From Fusobacterium mortiferum ATCC 9817 (GTDB taxonomy: Bacteria; Fusobacteriota; Fusobacteriia; Fusobacteriales; Fusobacteriaceae), in contig NZ_GL987988.1 in the NCBI RefSeq assembly GCF_000158195.2, positions 432,126 to 496,125 of the forward strand: DNA of 64,000 nucleotides. The letters are read 5' to 3'. The translations under genes were made by a program, and so were the position numbers. Shown in pieces: positions 8,365 through 18,863 of the stretch; positions within the stretch are counted from its first letter, which is position 1; each line of letters begins with the position of its first letter. The notes beneath the pieces are model-generated. The model worked only from the letters and a program-made list of their open reading frames with translations, had not been told where the DNA came from and made no database searches.

Positions 8365-9150
8365 TTGGAAAAAATAGTAAATAGATTAATAAAGGTAGGC
8401 TTTTCTAAAACAGAAGCAATAATATACATAACTTTATTAAGGATTGGGAAAGCTAATGGATATAGGCTAGCGAAGGAGTTAGAGCTATCAAAATCTACTA
8501 TTTACCAATCTCTTGAAACAATGTATAGAAATGGATATATTTTATTGATACCAAATAGTAGTAAAGAGTATGAAGCTAAAAACCCAGAATTACTATTTGA
8601 AGAGATAGAGAGACTTTTTTTTGAAAACTCCTTAAACCTAAAAAGGGATTTAAAAAAAATAGAGAATCCAATAAAAGAAAATTATTTCTATAAATTAGAG
8701 GATAATGAGAAAATAAAAGCAACATTGAAGAATATAATAAAAAACTCTAAAAAAGAAATATATCTTAATACAGATTTTGATTTACAGGAGATAAGAGAGG
8801 ATTTAAAAAACGCAATAGATAGAGGAGTAAGAGTAATAGCTTTCTGCTTTAATAAATTAGATAATATGGGATTGAGAATAGAGATATATCATAAAAGTAA
8901 AGAGAAAGAAAGTTTCAAAAATCCTAGTAGAATAATGTTAGTTGCTGACCTTAATAAAAGTTTAGTAGTGACAAAAGTTGGAGATAAAATCAGTGGATTT
9001 TATACTGATAATCAAGTATTTATAAATATAATATCGGAGCATATACATAGTGATATATATATGGCAAAGTTAGCCCAAATTTATGAGGAGACTTTTAATG
9101 AAAAAATAAAGATAGATACTCTTCATGAAAAAAGGAATTTTATAGTATAA
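8365..9150 (+). CDS. TrmB-family transcriptional regulator
   Basis: A winged-helix regulator, 261 residues from the TTG at 8365. The N-terminal TrmB HTH is clear (GFSKTEAIIYITLLRIGKANGYRLAKELE, then SKSTIYQSLETMYRNGYI). A coiled-coil-like linker and a C-terminal ligand-sensing domain with a phospholipase D-like fold pattern (EIYLNTDFDLQEIREDL, GVRVIAFCFNK) follow. Known TrmB proteins sense maltodextrins, glucose or trehalose. The TTG is preferred to the in-frame ATG at 8350 because GGGGG (8354-8358) lies between them at the right distance. It leads the malQ-glgP-glgBCDA operon and probably controls it and itself through the inverted repeat at 8326-8349. Confidence 0.85.
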   Translation: MEKIVNRLIKVGFSKTEAIIYITLLRIGKANGYRLAKELELSKSTIYQSLETMYRNGYILLIPNSSKEYEAKNPELLFEEIERLFFENSLNLKRDLKKIENPIKENYFYKLEDNEKIKATLKNIIKNSKKEIYLNTDFDLQEIREDLKNAIDRGVRVIAFCFNKLDNMGLRIEIYHKSKEKESFKNPSRIMLVADLNKSLVVTKVGDKISGFYTDNQVFINIISEHIHSDIYMAKLAQIYEETFNEKIKIDTLHEKRNFIV

Positions 9151-9159
9151 GGAGGAAAG

Positions 9160-10659
9160 ATGTTTGAAAGAAGTAGTGGAGTATTGATGCATATATCATC
9201 ATTACCTAGTGAATATGGAATAGGAGACTTTGGAAAAAAAGCCTATGAATTTGTAGACTTTCTAAATGAAACAGGACAAAAACTATGGCAGATACTTCCA
9301 CTAGGTCCAACAGGTTATGGAGATTCTCCTTATCAATCTTATTCAGCCTTTGCTGGAAATTTTCTTTTCATAGATATGGAAGAATTTGTAAGAGAGGGAT
9401 ATACAGCAGATGAAAATCTTATTCCTTTAAAAAAAATAAATTATGATGATAATTTAGACTATGAGCAAGTAAAATATGAGAAGGAAAAACTTTTAAAAGT
9501 AGTATTTGAAGAGTTTATGAAAAGAGAGGACTCAAAAGAGGAGTATAAAAAGTTTATTAATAAAAATAGTTATTGGTTAGAGGATTATGCTCTATATATG
9601 GTACTAAAAGATAAATTTAACGGATTACCTTGGCAACAGTGGAGTAAAATCTATAAGAATAAAATTAGAAAAAAATTTGAAAAAGATATAATTGAAGAAA
9701 AAATGCTTGAATATTATAGATTTTTGCAATATACTTTCTATAAGCAATGGAAGAGATTAAAAGAATATGCTAATAGTAAAGGTATAAAAATAGTTGGAGA
9801 TATTCCTATCTTCGTTGCAACAGATAGTGCAGATACTTGGAGTAATCCTGAGATGTTTCAATTTACAGAATCAGGAGTTCCTAAAAGAGTAGCTGGTTGT
9901 CCACCAGATTATTTTAGTAAAACAGGACAATTATGGGGAAATGTTCTCTATGATTGGAAAAAATTAAAAAAAGATAATTATAAGTGGTGGATAGATAGAA
10001 TAAGATTTTGTTTTGAAATATATGATATTGTAAGAATAGACCACTTTAGAGGTTTTGAATCATATTGGAGTATCAAATATGGAGAGAAAACTGCTATCAG
10101 AGGGCATTGGGAGAAAGGACCTGGAATAGAGCTATTTAGAACTATTGAAAAAAGATTGGGAAAACTTCCAATAATAGCTGAAGATTTAGGGCTTTTGACT
10201 CCACAAGTTAAAAAGCTTCTAAAAAGAACAGGGTACCCTGGTATGAAAATATTAGAGTTTGCTTTTGATAATGAGGATAATGATTACTTACCGCATAAGT
10301 ATGAAAAAAATTGTGTAGCATATATGGGAACACATGATAATGATACTGTTGTCGGTTGGTATGAAAATTTAAGTCCAGAAACTAAAAATAGATGTGATGA
10401 GTATCTTAAAAAATGGCTCTTGGAAAGAGACAGAAATTATTGGAATCCAATAGAGTGGAGAGGAATAGAAACTCTTTGGAGCTCAGATGCCCAAATGGTA
10501 ATAATTCAGATGCAAGATTTACTTGGATTAGGAAGTTTTGCAAGAATGAATACTCCATCTACAGTTGGAATAAACTGGAAATGGAGACTTCAGGAAAAAG
10601 ATTTAACTGAAGATATAAAAGAGAGATTAAAAGAGATAACAAAATTATTTAATAGATAA
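9160..10659 (+). CDS. malQ: 4-alpha-glucanotransferase MalQ (amylomaltase)
   Basis: A 499-residue GH77 enzyme that moves alpha-1,4-glucan segments between maltodextrins. It has the family start (RSSGVLMHISSLPSEYGIGDFG), the nucleophile region VRIDHFRGFESYW, the acid/base motif IAEDLG and the block GTHDNDTVVGW. Length is typical of bacterial amylomaltase. It starts 10 bases after the regulator stop with AAGGAGG upstream. Together with the phosphorylase that follows, it lets short maltodextrins from glycogen or the diet be rebuilt into chains long enough for phosphorolysis. Confidence 0.96.
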   Translation: MFERSSGVLMHISSLPSEYGIGDFGKKAYEFVDFLNETGQKLWQILPLGPTGYGDSPYQSYSAFAGNFLFIDMEEFVREGYTADENLIPLKKINYDDNLDYEQVKYEKEKLLKVVFEEFMKREDSKEEYKKFINKNSYWLEDYALYMVLKDKFNGLPWQQWSKIYKNKIRKKFEKDIIEEKMLEYYRFLQYTFYKQWKRLKEYANSKGIKIVGDIPIFVATDSADTWSNPEMFQFTESGVPKRVAGCPPDYFSKTGQLWGNVLYDWKKLKKDNYKWWIDRIRFCFEIYDIVRIDHFRGFESYWSIKYGEKTAIRGHWEKGPGIELFRTIEKRLGKLPIIAEDLGLLTPQVKKLLKRTGYPGMKILEFAFDNEDNDYLPHKYEKNCVAYMGTHDNDTVVGWYENLSPETKNRCDEYLKKWLLERDRNYWNPIEWRGIETLWSSDAQMVIIQMQDLLGLGSFARMNTPSTVGINWKWRLQEKDLTEDIKERLKEITKLFNR

Positions 10660-10685
10660 AATAAAATATTAATGAGGTAAGAGGA

Positions 10686-13067
10686 ATGAGAGTAGAAAAA
10701 GAGGTATTAAGAAAACAAATTGAAAGAAACTTAAAAGTAAGTTTTGGAAAAGAGCTTGAGGAAGCTAAAGATTTTGAAATTTATAGAGCATTAGGGCAAG
10801 CCGTAATGGAAAATATTGCTGATAACTGGTATGACACAGGAAAGCTTTATGAAAAGCAAAAACAAGCTTTCTATCTATCAGCAGAGTTTTTAATGGGAAG
10901 AGCATTAGGAAACAACCTAATCAACCTTGGGATGTTAAAAGAGGTACAAGAGCTATTCGACGAATTAGGAATAGACTACAATAAAGTAGAGGATGCTGAA
11001 GAGGACTCAGCTTTAGGAAATGGAGGATTAGGAAGACTAGCAGCATGTTTCTTAGATTCATTAGCTACTCTTAACCTACCAGGAAAAGGATATGGAATAA
11101 GATATAGAAACGGAATATTTAATCAAGAGTTTAGAGATGGATATCAAATAGAAAAACCAGAAACTTGGTTAAAATATGGAGATGTATGGTCAGTAATGAG
11201 ACCTGATGATGAAGTAATAGTTACATTTGGAGATGGAAGTGTAAGAGCTGTTCCTTATGATATGCCAATAATTGGATATGGAACTAATAATATAAATACT
11301 TTAAGACTTTGGGAAGCACACTCATTAGTAGACTTAGACTTAGGAAAATTCAATCAGCAAGACTATCTACATGCAACTCAACAAAAGACTTTAGCTGAAG
11401 ATATTTCAAGAGTACTATATCCAAATGATTCAACTGATGAAGGTAAAAAGTTAAGATTAAAACAACAATACTTCTTTGTATCAGCATCATTACAAGATAT
11501 AGTAAAAAGATATAAAAAAGTTCATGGAAATGATTTTGATAAATTTGCAGAATTTACAGCTATCCAATTAAATGATACACACCCAGTTATAGCTATTCCA
11601 GAATTGATGAGAATATTTATAGATATTGAAGGAATATCTTGGGAAAAAGCTTGGAGCATAGTAGAGAAAACTTTTGCTTATACTAACCATACAATATTAG
11701 CAGAAGCTCTTGAAAAATGGTGGGTAGGATTATATGAGCAAGTTGTACCAAGAGTTTATCAAATAACTCAAGGAATAGATAACCAATTAAGAGAGTTATT
11801 AGAGCAAAAATTCCCTGGAGATAAAGCTAGACAAGATAGAATGAGAATAATCAATGGAAATATGATTCATATGGCTTGGCTTGCTATCTATGGAAGCCAT
11901 AAAGTAAATGGGGTTGCTGCTCTACATACTGAAATCTTAAAAAATAAAGAATTAAAAGATTGGTATGAATTATATCCAGAAAAATTCTTAAATAAAACAA
12001 ATGGAATAACACAAAGAAGATGGTTATTACAATCTAACCCACAATTAGCTAGTTTAATCACTGAATTAATTGGAGATGCTTGGATAACTGATTTAAGTGA
12101 ATTAAAAAAATTGGAAGCTTATTTAGATGATGAAAAAGTTTTAAAAAGAATTTTAGATATAAAACATGAGAAAAAAGTAGAACTTGCAGAGTTTTTAAAG
12201 AGAACTCAAGGAATAGAGATAAATCCAGATTCTATCTTTGATGTACAAATAAAAAGATTACACGAATACAAAAGACAACTATTAAATATATTCCAAATCA
12301 TAGGGCTATATAATAAATTAAAATTAAATCCTAGCATGAACTTTACTCCAGTAACATATATATTTGGAGCTAAAGCAGCACCTGGATATTTTGTAGCTAA
12401 AGGAATAATCAGATTAATAAACGAAGTAGCACAAATGATAAATAAAGATCCAGATGTAAACTCTAAATTAAAAGTAGTATTTGTAGAAAACTATAGAGTA
12501 TCAGTGGCACAAAAACTATTCCCAGCAGCAGATATATCTGAACAAATTTCAACAGCTGGAAAAGAAGCTTCAGGTACAGGAAATATGAAATTTATGTTAA
12601 ATGGAGCCTTAACTTTAGGAACTATGGATGGGGCAAATGTTGAGATAGTAGAAGAAGCTGGAAAAGAAAATAACTATATCTTTGGACTTACAGTAAAAGA
12701 AGTAGAAGAGATGAGAGCAAATGGATATGACCCACATGTTCCATATAATTGTGTAGAAGGGCTTAAGAAAATAGTTGATTCTTTAGTAGATGGAACATTC
12801 AGTGACTTAGGAAATGGAGTATATGGAACTATTCACAGATCATTAATGGAAAATGCTCCTTGGCATCAAGCTGACCAATACTTTGTATTAGAGGATTATG
12901 AAGCGTATAGAAGAACTCAACAATTAATCAATAAAGAGTATACTTTCAGAATGGACTGGGCTAGAAAACAGTTGAAAAATATAGCTAATGCTGGAAAATT
13001 CTCATCTGATAGAACTATAAAAGAGTATGCTGAGGAGATTTGGAATATTACTCCAGTAAAATTATAA
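10686..13067 (+). CDS. glgP: Glycogen/maltodextrin phosphorylase
   Basis: A 793-residue GT35 phosphorylase releasing glucose 1-phosphate from alpha-1,4-glucans. The N-terminal block YYLSAEFLMGR-like (residues about 57-67), the substrate-site stretch EDSALGNGGLGRLAACFLDSL, and the pyridoxal-phosphate lysine motif EASGTGNMKFMLNGALTLGTMDGANVEI-type region near the C-terminus are all intact. The protein lacks the long N-terminal regulatory extension of animal phosphorylases, so allosteric control by phosphorylation is not expected. It lies between malQ and glgB. Glucose 1-phosphate is also the substrate of GlgC downstream, so the operon encodes opposing steps. Confidence 0.95.
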   Translation: MRVEKEVLRKQIERNLKVSFGKELEEAKDFEIYRALGQAVMENIADNWYDTGKLYEKQKQAFYLSAEFLMGRALGNNLINLGMLKEVQELFDELGIDYNKVEDAEEDSALGNGGLGRLAACFLDSLATLNLPGKGYGIRYRNGIFNQEFRDGYQIEKPETWLKYGDVWSVMRPDDEVIVTFGDGSVRAVPYDMPIIGYGTNNINTLRLWEAHSLVDLDLGKFNQQDYLHATQQKTLAEDISRVLYPNDSTDEGKKLRLKQQYFFVSASLQDIVKRYKKVHGNDFDKFAEFTAIQLNDTHPVIAIPELMRIFIDIEGISWEKAWSIVEKTFAYTNHTILAEALEKWWVGLYEQVVPRVYQITQGIDNQLRELLEQKFPGDKARQDRMRIINGNMIHMAWLAIYGSHKVNGVAALHTEILKNKELKDWYELYPEKFLNKTNGITQRRWLLQSNPQLASLITELIGDAWITDLSELKKLEAYLDDEKVLKRILDIKHEKKVELAEFLKRTQGIEINPDSIFDVQIKRLHEYKRQLLNIFQIIGLYNKLKLNPSMNFTPVTYIFGAKAAPGYFVAKGIIRLINEVAQMINKDPDVNSKLKVVFVENYRVSVAQKLFPAADISEQISTAGKEASGTGNMKFMLNGALTLGTMDGANVEIVEEAGKENNYIFGLTVKEVEEMRANGYDPHVPYNCVEGLKKIVDSLVDGTFSDLGNGVYGTIHRSLMENAPWHQADQYFVLEDYEAYRRTQQLINKEYTFRMDWARKQLKNIANAGKFSSDRTIKEYAEEIWNITPVKL

Positions 13068-13089
13068 TAAAACATAGGAGGGGGTAAGA

Positions 13090-15024
13090 TTGGAAAAAGA
13101 ATTAGATAGATACCTTTTTCATAAAGGAGAACATAGAGAAGCATATAGATATATGGGAGCACATTTTGAAGATGACGGTGTCATCTTCAGAGTGTGGGCT
13201 CCTAATGCTAGAGCTATTTCAGTAGTTGGAGATTTCAATGGCTGGAATGGAGATAATCATTTTATGAATAAGATAAACCCAGAGGGAATTTGGGAATTAA
13301 AAATACCTGGATTAAAAAAGATGGATTTGTATAAATTTAGAGTGGAACAAGCAGATGGAAATGTAGTTTTTAAAGCTGATCCTTATGCTTTTTATTCTGA
13401 ATTAAGACCAAATACAGCATCATTACTTTACGATATACCAAAGTTTAAATGGACTGATACTAGATGGATGAATAAAAGAATAACAGGGCTTAATAAGCCT
13501 ATGAATATTTATGAAGTGCATTTAGGTTCATGGAAGAAGAAAGAAAACGGAGATTTTTTAAATTATAGAGAGATAGCAGAAGAGTTATGTGAATATGTAA
13601 AGGATATGAACTATACTCATATAGAAGTAATGCCAATAAATGAGTACCCATTAGATGCTTCTTGGGGATATCAAGGTACAGGATATTATTCTGTAACTAG
13701 TAGATATGGTTTACCAGAAGATTTTATGTACTTTGTTAACTATATGCATAGACATAATATAGGGGTAATCTTAGATTGGGTGCCAGGACATTTTTGTAAA
13801 GATGCTCATGGATTGTATAGATTTGATGGAACAGCTACTTATGAATATGCAGATGAGAGAATTGGTGAAAATAGAGAATGGGGAACTTGTAATTTTGATT
13901 TAACTAGATATGAAGTTCAAAGCTTTTTAATATCTAACGTAAATTTTTGGTTTAAAGAGTTTCATATAGATGGCGTAAGAATAGATGCTGTAGCAAATAT
14001 GTTATATCTTCCTAATGTAGATGGACTTACAAATCGTTATGGTGGAAAAGAAAACTTAGGAGCTGTAGATTTTTTCAAAAAATTTAACAGTGCTATACAT
14101 GATGATTTTCCTAATTGTGTAGTTATGGCTGAAGATTCAACAGCTTGGCCAAATGTAACAAAACATGCAGTTGATGGAGGGCTTGGATTTGATAACAAAT
14201 GGAATATGGGTTGGATGAATGATAGCTTAAAATATTTTGAAGAGGATCCGTTATATAGAAAAGATCATCATGGAAAACTTACATTCTCATTTATGTATGC
14301 TTTTTCAGAAAACTATGTTTTGCCATTATCACATGATGAGGTAGTACATGGGAAAAAATCTATTGTAAATAAGATGCCAGGATTTTTTGGAGCACAACTA
14401 GCTAATGTAAGAGCTCTATACTCATATCAAATGCTACATCCAGGAAAAAAATTGAACTTCATGGGAAATGATTTTGCTCAAGGATTGGAATGGAGATTTT
14501 ATGAGCAGTTAGAGTGGCAACTTTTAGATAGAGAAGAAAATAAAAAGGTGCAAGATTACTGTAGAGCTTTAAATAAAATGTATTTAAAAGAAAAAGCTCT
14601 TTGGGAAGATAGTTGGGATACTTTTGAATGGATAGAACATGAAAATCATAATGGGAATACAATCACATTTTTAAGAAAAACTAAAGATAATAGTGAAAAA
14701 ATTATAGGGATATTTAATTTCTCTGGGGAGAGCAAAATAGGATATAAAATAGGTGTGCCAGAGGATAAAATATATAGAGTAGTTCTAAACAGTGATGATG
14801 AAAAATATGGGGGGACAAACTTTAGTAAGAGAAAGAGATATAAGGCAATAGCTGAGGAATGGAATGGCAGACCTCAACATATTGAAGTAGATATTTGTGG
14901 AAACTCTGTTATTTTTCTAAAAGCTGAAGAGAAAAAAATAAAGACGGAGGAGGAAGTTAAAGAAGAGAAAAAAGAAAAAACAACTAAAAAAAGAGTAATT
15001 AAAACTAAAAAAGAAGAGGTATAA
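13090..15024 (+). CDS. glgB: 1,4-alpha-glucan branching enzyme GlgB with lysine-rich tail
   Basis: A 644-residue GH13 enzyme that introduces alpha-1,6 branches. A CBM48 domain ([22 protein letters not shown]) precedes the catalytic barrel with [13 protein letters not shown] (nucleophile Asp), [10 protein letters not shown] (acid Glu) and [14 protein letters not shown]. The start is TTG at 13090, behind a near-perfect AGGAGGGGG. The last 30 or so residues are an unusual Lys/Glu-rich tail ([15 protein letters not shown], then [12 protein letters not shown]) not needed for catalysis in the family; it may mediate protein or granule contacts. The short N-terminus, with only one CBM48 module, fits the compact bacterial type. 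Confidence 0.95.
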   Translation: MEKELDRYLFHKGEHREAYRYMGAHFEDDGVIFRVWAPNARAISVVGDFNGWNGDNHFMNKINPEGIWELKIPGLKKMDLYKFRVEQADGNVVFKADPYAFYSELRPNTASLLYDIPKFKWTDTRWMNKRITGLNKPMNIYEVHLGSWKKKENGDFLNYREIAEELCEYVKDMNYTHIEVMPINEYPLDASWGYQGTGYYSVTSRYGLPEDFMYFVNYMHRHNIGVILDWVPGHFCKDAHGLYRFDGTATYEYADERIGENREWGTCNFDLTRYEVQSFLISNVNFWFKEFHIDGVRIDAVANMLYLPNVDGLTNRYGGKENLGAVDFFKKFNSAIHDDFPNCVVMAEDSTAWPNVTKHAVDGGLGFDNKWNMGWMNDSLKYFEEDPLYRKDHHGKLTFSFMYAFSENYVLPLSHDEVVHGKKSIVNKMPGFFGAQLANVRALYSYQMLHPGKKLNFMGNDFAQGLEWRFYEQLEWQLLDREENKKVQDYCRALNKMYLKEKALWEDSWDTFEWIEHENHNGNTITFLRKTKDNSEKIIGIFNFSGESKIGYKIGVPEDKIYRVVLNSDDEKYGGTNFSKRKRYKAIAEEWNGRPQHIEVDICGNSVIFLKAEEKKIKTEEEVKEEKKEKTTKKRVIKTKKEEV

Positions 15025-15046
15025 AATAAACATTGGGAGGATAGGT

Positions 15047-16192
15047 ATGAAGAAAAAATATATAATAGCTATGTTACTAGCTGGGGGACAAGGAAGCCGT
15101 CTTAAAAAACTTACAGAAAAAATAGCAAAACCAGCTGTTTCATTTGGTGGAAAATACAGAATAATAGATTTTACATTGAGTAACTGTTCAAACTCTGGTA
15201 TAGATACTGTAGGAGTACTTACTCAATATGAGCCACATGTATTAAATGAGCATATTGGAAATGGTTCACCTTGGGACCTAGATAGAATGAATGGTGGAGT
15301 TACAGTATTACAACCTCATACTAAGAAAAATGATGAAGGTGGATGGTATAAAGGAACAGCTAATGCTATCTATCAAAATATAGCTTTTGTTGATAAATAT
15401 GAACCAGAACATGTACTTATCTTATCAGGAGACCATATCTATAAAATGGACTATGACAAGATGTTAAAATTCCATGTAGAAAAAAATGCAGATGCTACTA
15501 TAGGAGTATTTAACGTTCCTTTAAAAGATGCACCAAGTTTTGGTATAATGAATACTAACGAGGATTTTTCAATCTATGAATTTGAAGAAAAACCAAAAGA
15601 GCCAAAAAGCACTTTAGCTTCTATGGGAATATATATATTTAAATGGAGTGTATTAAAAAAATATCTAATAGAAGATGAAAAAGATCCTAACTCAAGTAAT
15701 GACTTTGGTAAAAATATTATTCCAAATCTATTAAAAGATAATATGAAGTTATTTGCTTATCCATTTGAAGGATATTGGAAAGACGTTGGAACAATTGAAA
15801 GTTTCTGGGAAGCTCATATGGACTTATTAAAAGAGGATAACGAATTAAATTTATTTGATAAAAATTGGAAAATTAACACACGTCAAGGGGTATATCCACC
15901 ACTATATGTAAGTGATGATGCTAAAGTAATAAACTCTCTTGTAGAAAAAGGTTGTGAAATAGAGGGAGAAGTTAAAAACTCAGTTATTTTCCCTGGTGTA
16001 AAAATTGGAAAAAATAGTAAAGTTTTTAATTCAGTAATAATGTCTGATACAACAATTGAAGAAAATGTAATTGTAAATAAGGCTATTCTAGCTGAAAATG
16101 TATTTGTAGAGAAAAATACAGTAATTGGAGATAATAAAGAGATTGTTGTAATAGGAAAAGGCGAAATAGTAAAGAGTAATGCTGTAAAATAG
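15047..16192 (+). CDS. glgC: Glucose-1-phosphate adenylyltransferase, catalytic subunit GlgC
   Basis: A 381-residue enzyme making ADP-glucose from ATP and glucose 1-phosphate, the committed step of glycogen synthesis. It has the nucleotidyltransferase motif [14 protein letters not shown], followed by [15 protein letters not shown] and [12 protein letters not shown]. The C-terminus is a left-handed beta-helix of hexapeptide repeats ([19 protein letters not shown]). It is about 50 residues shorter than the E. coli enzyme and matches the Firmicutes-type GlgC that pairs with GlgD. glgD follows directly, 22 bases away. Confidence 0.95.
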   Translation: MKKKYIIAMLLAGGQGSRLKKLTEKIAKPAVSFGGKYRIIDFTLSNCSNSGIDTVGVLTQYEPHVLNEHIGNGSPWDLDRMNGGVTVLQPHTKKNDEGGWYKGTANAIYQNIAFVDKYEPEHVLILSGDHIYKMDYDKMLKFHVEKNADATIGVFNVPLKDAPSFGIMNTNEDFSIYEFEEKPKEPKSTLASMGIYIFKWSVLKKYLIEDEKDPNSSNDFGKNIIPNLLKDNMKLFAYPFEGYWKDVGTIESFWEAHMDLLKEDNELNLFDKNWKINTRQGVYPPLYVSDDAKVINSLVEKGCEIEGEVKNSVIFPGVKIGKNSKVFNSVIMSDTTIEENVIVNKAILAENVFVEKNTVIGDNKEIVVIGKGEIVKSNAVK

Positions 16193-16213
16193 GGTTTTAC
16201 AAGGGGAGGAAAT

Positions 16214-17380
16214 ATGCTTAACAATTATATGGCTATAATATTTTTAGATGAAACATTAGATAATATCAGAGCACTTACTAAGATGAGACCACTTGCTTCT
16301 GTACCAGCTGGTGGAACATATAGAATAATTGACTTTTCACTTTCAAATTTAGTAAATGCTGGAATAAGAAACATAGGAATTTTTGCAGGAAATGAAGATT
16401 TAAACTCATTAACTGACCACATTGGAAGAGGAGCAGAGTGGGATTTAGATAGAAAAAAAGATGGAATATTTATGTTCAAACAAATGGCAGACTCTGCTTA
16501 TACTACTAACATAAAAAGAGTTAAGAAAAATATGGAATATTTTTTCCGTAGTAAGCAAGAGAACGTAGTAGTATTAAGTTCTCATATGGTATGCAACTTA
16601 GATGTAAAAGATGTTGTGAAAAAACATGAAGCTAGTGGAAAAGATATAACTTTAGTATATAAAAATGTTCACAATGCTAATGAGAGATTTGACAATTGTG
16701 ACAGTGTAAAAGTAGGAGAAAATGGAGAGATTTTAGGAAGTGGACAAAACCTTTTCTTTAAAAAAGATGAGAATATTTCTCTAGAAGCTTTTGTAATGAG
16801 TAAAGAGCTTTTAATTAAAATGATTTGTGATGGAATCCAAGAGGGAGTTTATTATACAGTTAGAGATTTAGTAACTAGAAATATGGGGAGAGTTAGTATA
16901 AATGGATATGAATTTAAAGGATATTTAGCTTGTATAAACTCTACTAAAGAATACTTTGATTTCAATATGGATCTATTGAAAAAAGAGGTTAGAGAAGACC
17001 TTTTCAATCCTGAAAGAAGTATCTATACTAAAACAAAAGATACTCCACCATCATTATTTAGAGAGGGAGCAGAGGTAAATAACAGCCTTGTAGCAAATGG
17101 ATGTATCTTAAGTGGTACAGTAAGAAACTCTATACTAGCTAGAGGAGCAGTAGTAGAAGCTGGAGCAATAGTAGAGGACTGTATCCTATTACAAGATTCA
17201 GTTGTAAAATCTGGGGCTGTACTTAAAAATATAATTGTAGATAAAAATAATGTGATAAAATCTAATGAGAAACTAAGTGCTTCTAGAAACTATCCATTAG
17301 TAATTGAAAAAAGTATTAAATGGGATGATAAGCACTATAAAAATCTATTAGCTTATTTAGAAGGAGCTAATAAAGAATAA
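16214..17380 (+). CDS. glgD: GlgD, non-catalytic partner of GlgC
   Basis: A 388-residue paralogue of GlgC. The nucleotide-binding signature is lost: where GlgC reads AGGQGSRL, this protein reads LDETLDNIRALT, while KMRPLASVPAGGTYRIIDFSLSN is kept. That is the standard difference between GlgD and GlgC. In clostridia-type bacteria GlgD assembles with GlgC into a heterotetramer and raises its activity; it is poor or inactive alone. The C-terminal beta-helix is conserved (NNSLVANGCILSGTVRNSIL-type repeats). Tight spacing to glgC and glgA argues for balanced expression. Confidence 0.93.
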   Translation: MLNNYMAIIFLDETLDNIRALTKMRPLASVPAGGTYRIIDFSLSNLVNAGIRNIGIFAGNEDLNSLTDHIGRGAEWDLDRKKDGIFMFKQMADSAYTTNIKRVKKNMEYFFRSKQENVVVLSSHMVCNLDVKDVVKKHEASGKDITLVYKNVHNANERFDNCDSVKVGENGEILGSGQNLFFKKDENISLEAFVMSKELLIKMICDGIQEGVYYTVRDLVTRNMGRVSINGYEFKGYLACINSTKEYFDFNMDLLKKEVREDLFNPERSIYTKTKDTPPSLFREGAEVNNSLVANGCILSGTVRNSILARGAVVEAGAIVEDCILLQDSVVKSGAVLKNIIVDKNNVIKSNEKLSASRNYPLVIEKSIKWDDKHYKNLLAYLEGANKE

Positions 17381-17391
17381 GGAGGAAAAAT

Positions 17392-18771
17392 ATGAAAGTA
17401 CTTTTTGCTACTGGAGAAGCTTGGCCATTTATAAAAACAGGTGGTCTAGGGGATGTAGCATACTCACTACCAAAGGCTCTAAAAGAAAAAGGAATAGATG
17501 CTAGAGTTATACTTCCAAAGTATGGGCAAATTCCTGAAAAGTATAGATATAATATGAAGCATCTAGGACATAAAAAAATATGGGCATCACACTATGATGC
17601 TTATGTAGGAATAGAGAGTTATGAACTTGAAGGAGTTACTTATTATTTTGTAGATAATATGCAATACTTTACAAGAGCTAAAATATATGGAGAGCTAGAT
17701 GATTGTGAAAGATTTACTTTTTTCACTAAAGCAGTAGTAGAGACTTTTGATATTACAGGATTTACTCCAGATATTATCCATTGTAATGATTGGCATACAG
17801 CTCTTACTCCAATATATCTATTAGAAAGAGGACTTACTAATATAAAAACAGTCTTCACTATCCATAACTTAAGATTCCAAGGATTTTTCCCTAATCAAGA
17901 GATTGAGGAAACACTAGAGATAGATAGAAATAAATATTACCAAGAAGATGGACTTAAATATTATGATATGATATCTTTCTTAAAAGGTGGAGTAGTTTAC
18001 TCTGACTATATAACAACAGTTAGTGAAACTTATGCTCAAGAGATAAAAACTCCAGAGTATGGGGAAGGAATAGATGGACTATTTAGAAAATTTGATTACA
18101 AACTAGCTGGAATAGTAAATGGAATAGATGGAAATGTATTTAAGCTAAGTAACAAACCTAAAAAAGAGATGAAAGCTAAACTACAAAAAGAGTTAGGATT
18201 AGAAGTGGACCCAGATGTACCATTAGTAGCAATAATATCAAGACTTGATAGACAAAAAGGTATTGATATGTTAACTCAAACTTTTGATAGAATGATGAAT
18301 TTAGGAATTCAATTTGTTTTACTTGGAAGTGGAGAAGCTCACTATGAAAACTTCTTTAGATGGAAAGAGAGTCAATATCCTAAAAAAGTTTGTGCTTATA
18401 TAGGATTTAACCAACCACTATCAATAGATGTATATGAAGGTGCTGATATATTCCTAATGCCATCACTATTTGAGCCTTGTGGACTTTCTCAAATGATAGC
18501 TATGAGATATGGAACAATACCTCTAGTTAGAGAAACAGGAGGACTAAAAGATACTGTTACTCCATACAATGAGGTTACTGGTGAAGGAGATGGATTTGGT
18601 TTCCAAGAACCTAATGGAGAGGTATTATTGAAGATACTTTCTTATGCTATATCTATCTATAAAGATAAAAAGCAATGGGATAATATTATAAAAAATGCTA
18701 AGGCTAGAGATAATAGTTGGGATATCTCAGCTGATAAGTATATAGAAGTTTATAAAAAAATAACTAAATAA
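17392..18771 (+). CDS. glgA: Glycogen synthase GlgA
   Basis: A 459-residue GT5 enzyme extending glycogen with ADP-glucose. The KTGGLGDVAYSLPKAL motif at the N-terminus binds the sugar nucleotide. Other landmarks are HCNDWHTALTPIYL, FTIHNLRFQGFF, VNGIDGNVF, ISRLDRQKGIDML and the C-terminal PCGLSQMIAMRYGTIP. Length is close to the 470-480 norm. It is the last gene of the glycogen operon, 11 bases after glgD with AAGGAGG upstream, and is followed by a terminator hairpin. Confidence 0.96.
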   Translation: MKVLFATGEAWPFIKTGGLGDVAYSLPKALKEKGIDARVILPKYGQIPEKYRYNMKHLGHKKIWASHYDAYVGIESYELEGVTYYFVDNMQYFTRAKIYGELDDCERFTFFTKAVVETFDITGFTPDIIHCNDWHTALTPIYLLERGLTNIKTVFTIHNLRFQGFFPNQEIEETLEIDRNKYYQEDGLKYYDMISFLKGGVVYSDYITTVSETYAQEIKTPEYGEGIDGLFRKFDYKLAGIVNGIDGNVFKLSNKPKKEMKAKLQKELGLEVDPDVPLVAIISRLDRQKGIDMLTQTFDRMMNLGIQFVLLGSGEAHYENFFRWKESQYPKKVCAYIGFNQPLSIDVYEGADIFLMPSLFEPCGLSQMIAMRYGTIPLVRETGGLKDTVTPYNEVTGEGDGFGFQEPNGEVLLKILSYAISIYKDKKQWDNIIKNAKARDNSWDISADKYIEVYKKITK

Positions 18772-18783
18772 AAATCTATAAGG

Positions 18784-18841
18784 GGGCTGTTGATATACTA
18801 TGATAAAAATGTGTAGTATACACAGCCTCATTTTATATTTT
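18784..18841 (+). terminator. Terminator of the glycogen operon
   Basis: GGCTGT-TG-ATATACTA (18785-18800) pairs with TAGTATA-C-ACAGCC (18814-18827) apart from a small bulge, and a T-rich tail follows. It closes the operon before the GntR gene. Confidence 0.7.
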
Positions 18842-18863
18842 TAATATGTTTTGGAGAGAAAAA

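Noticed and set aside
15883..16224. Open frame of 113 codons on the - strand across the glgC-glgD junction
   Set aside because: It is antisense to two well-supported genes, has a Ser/Thr/Phe-rich composition typical of shadow frames, and has no ribosome site.
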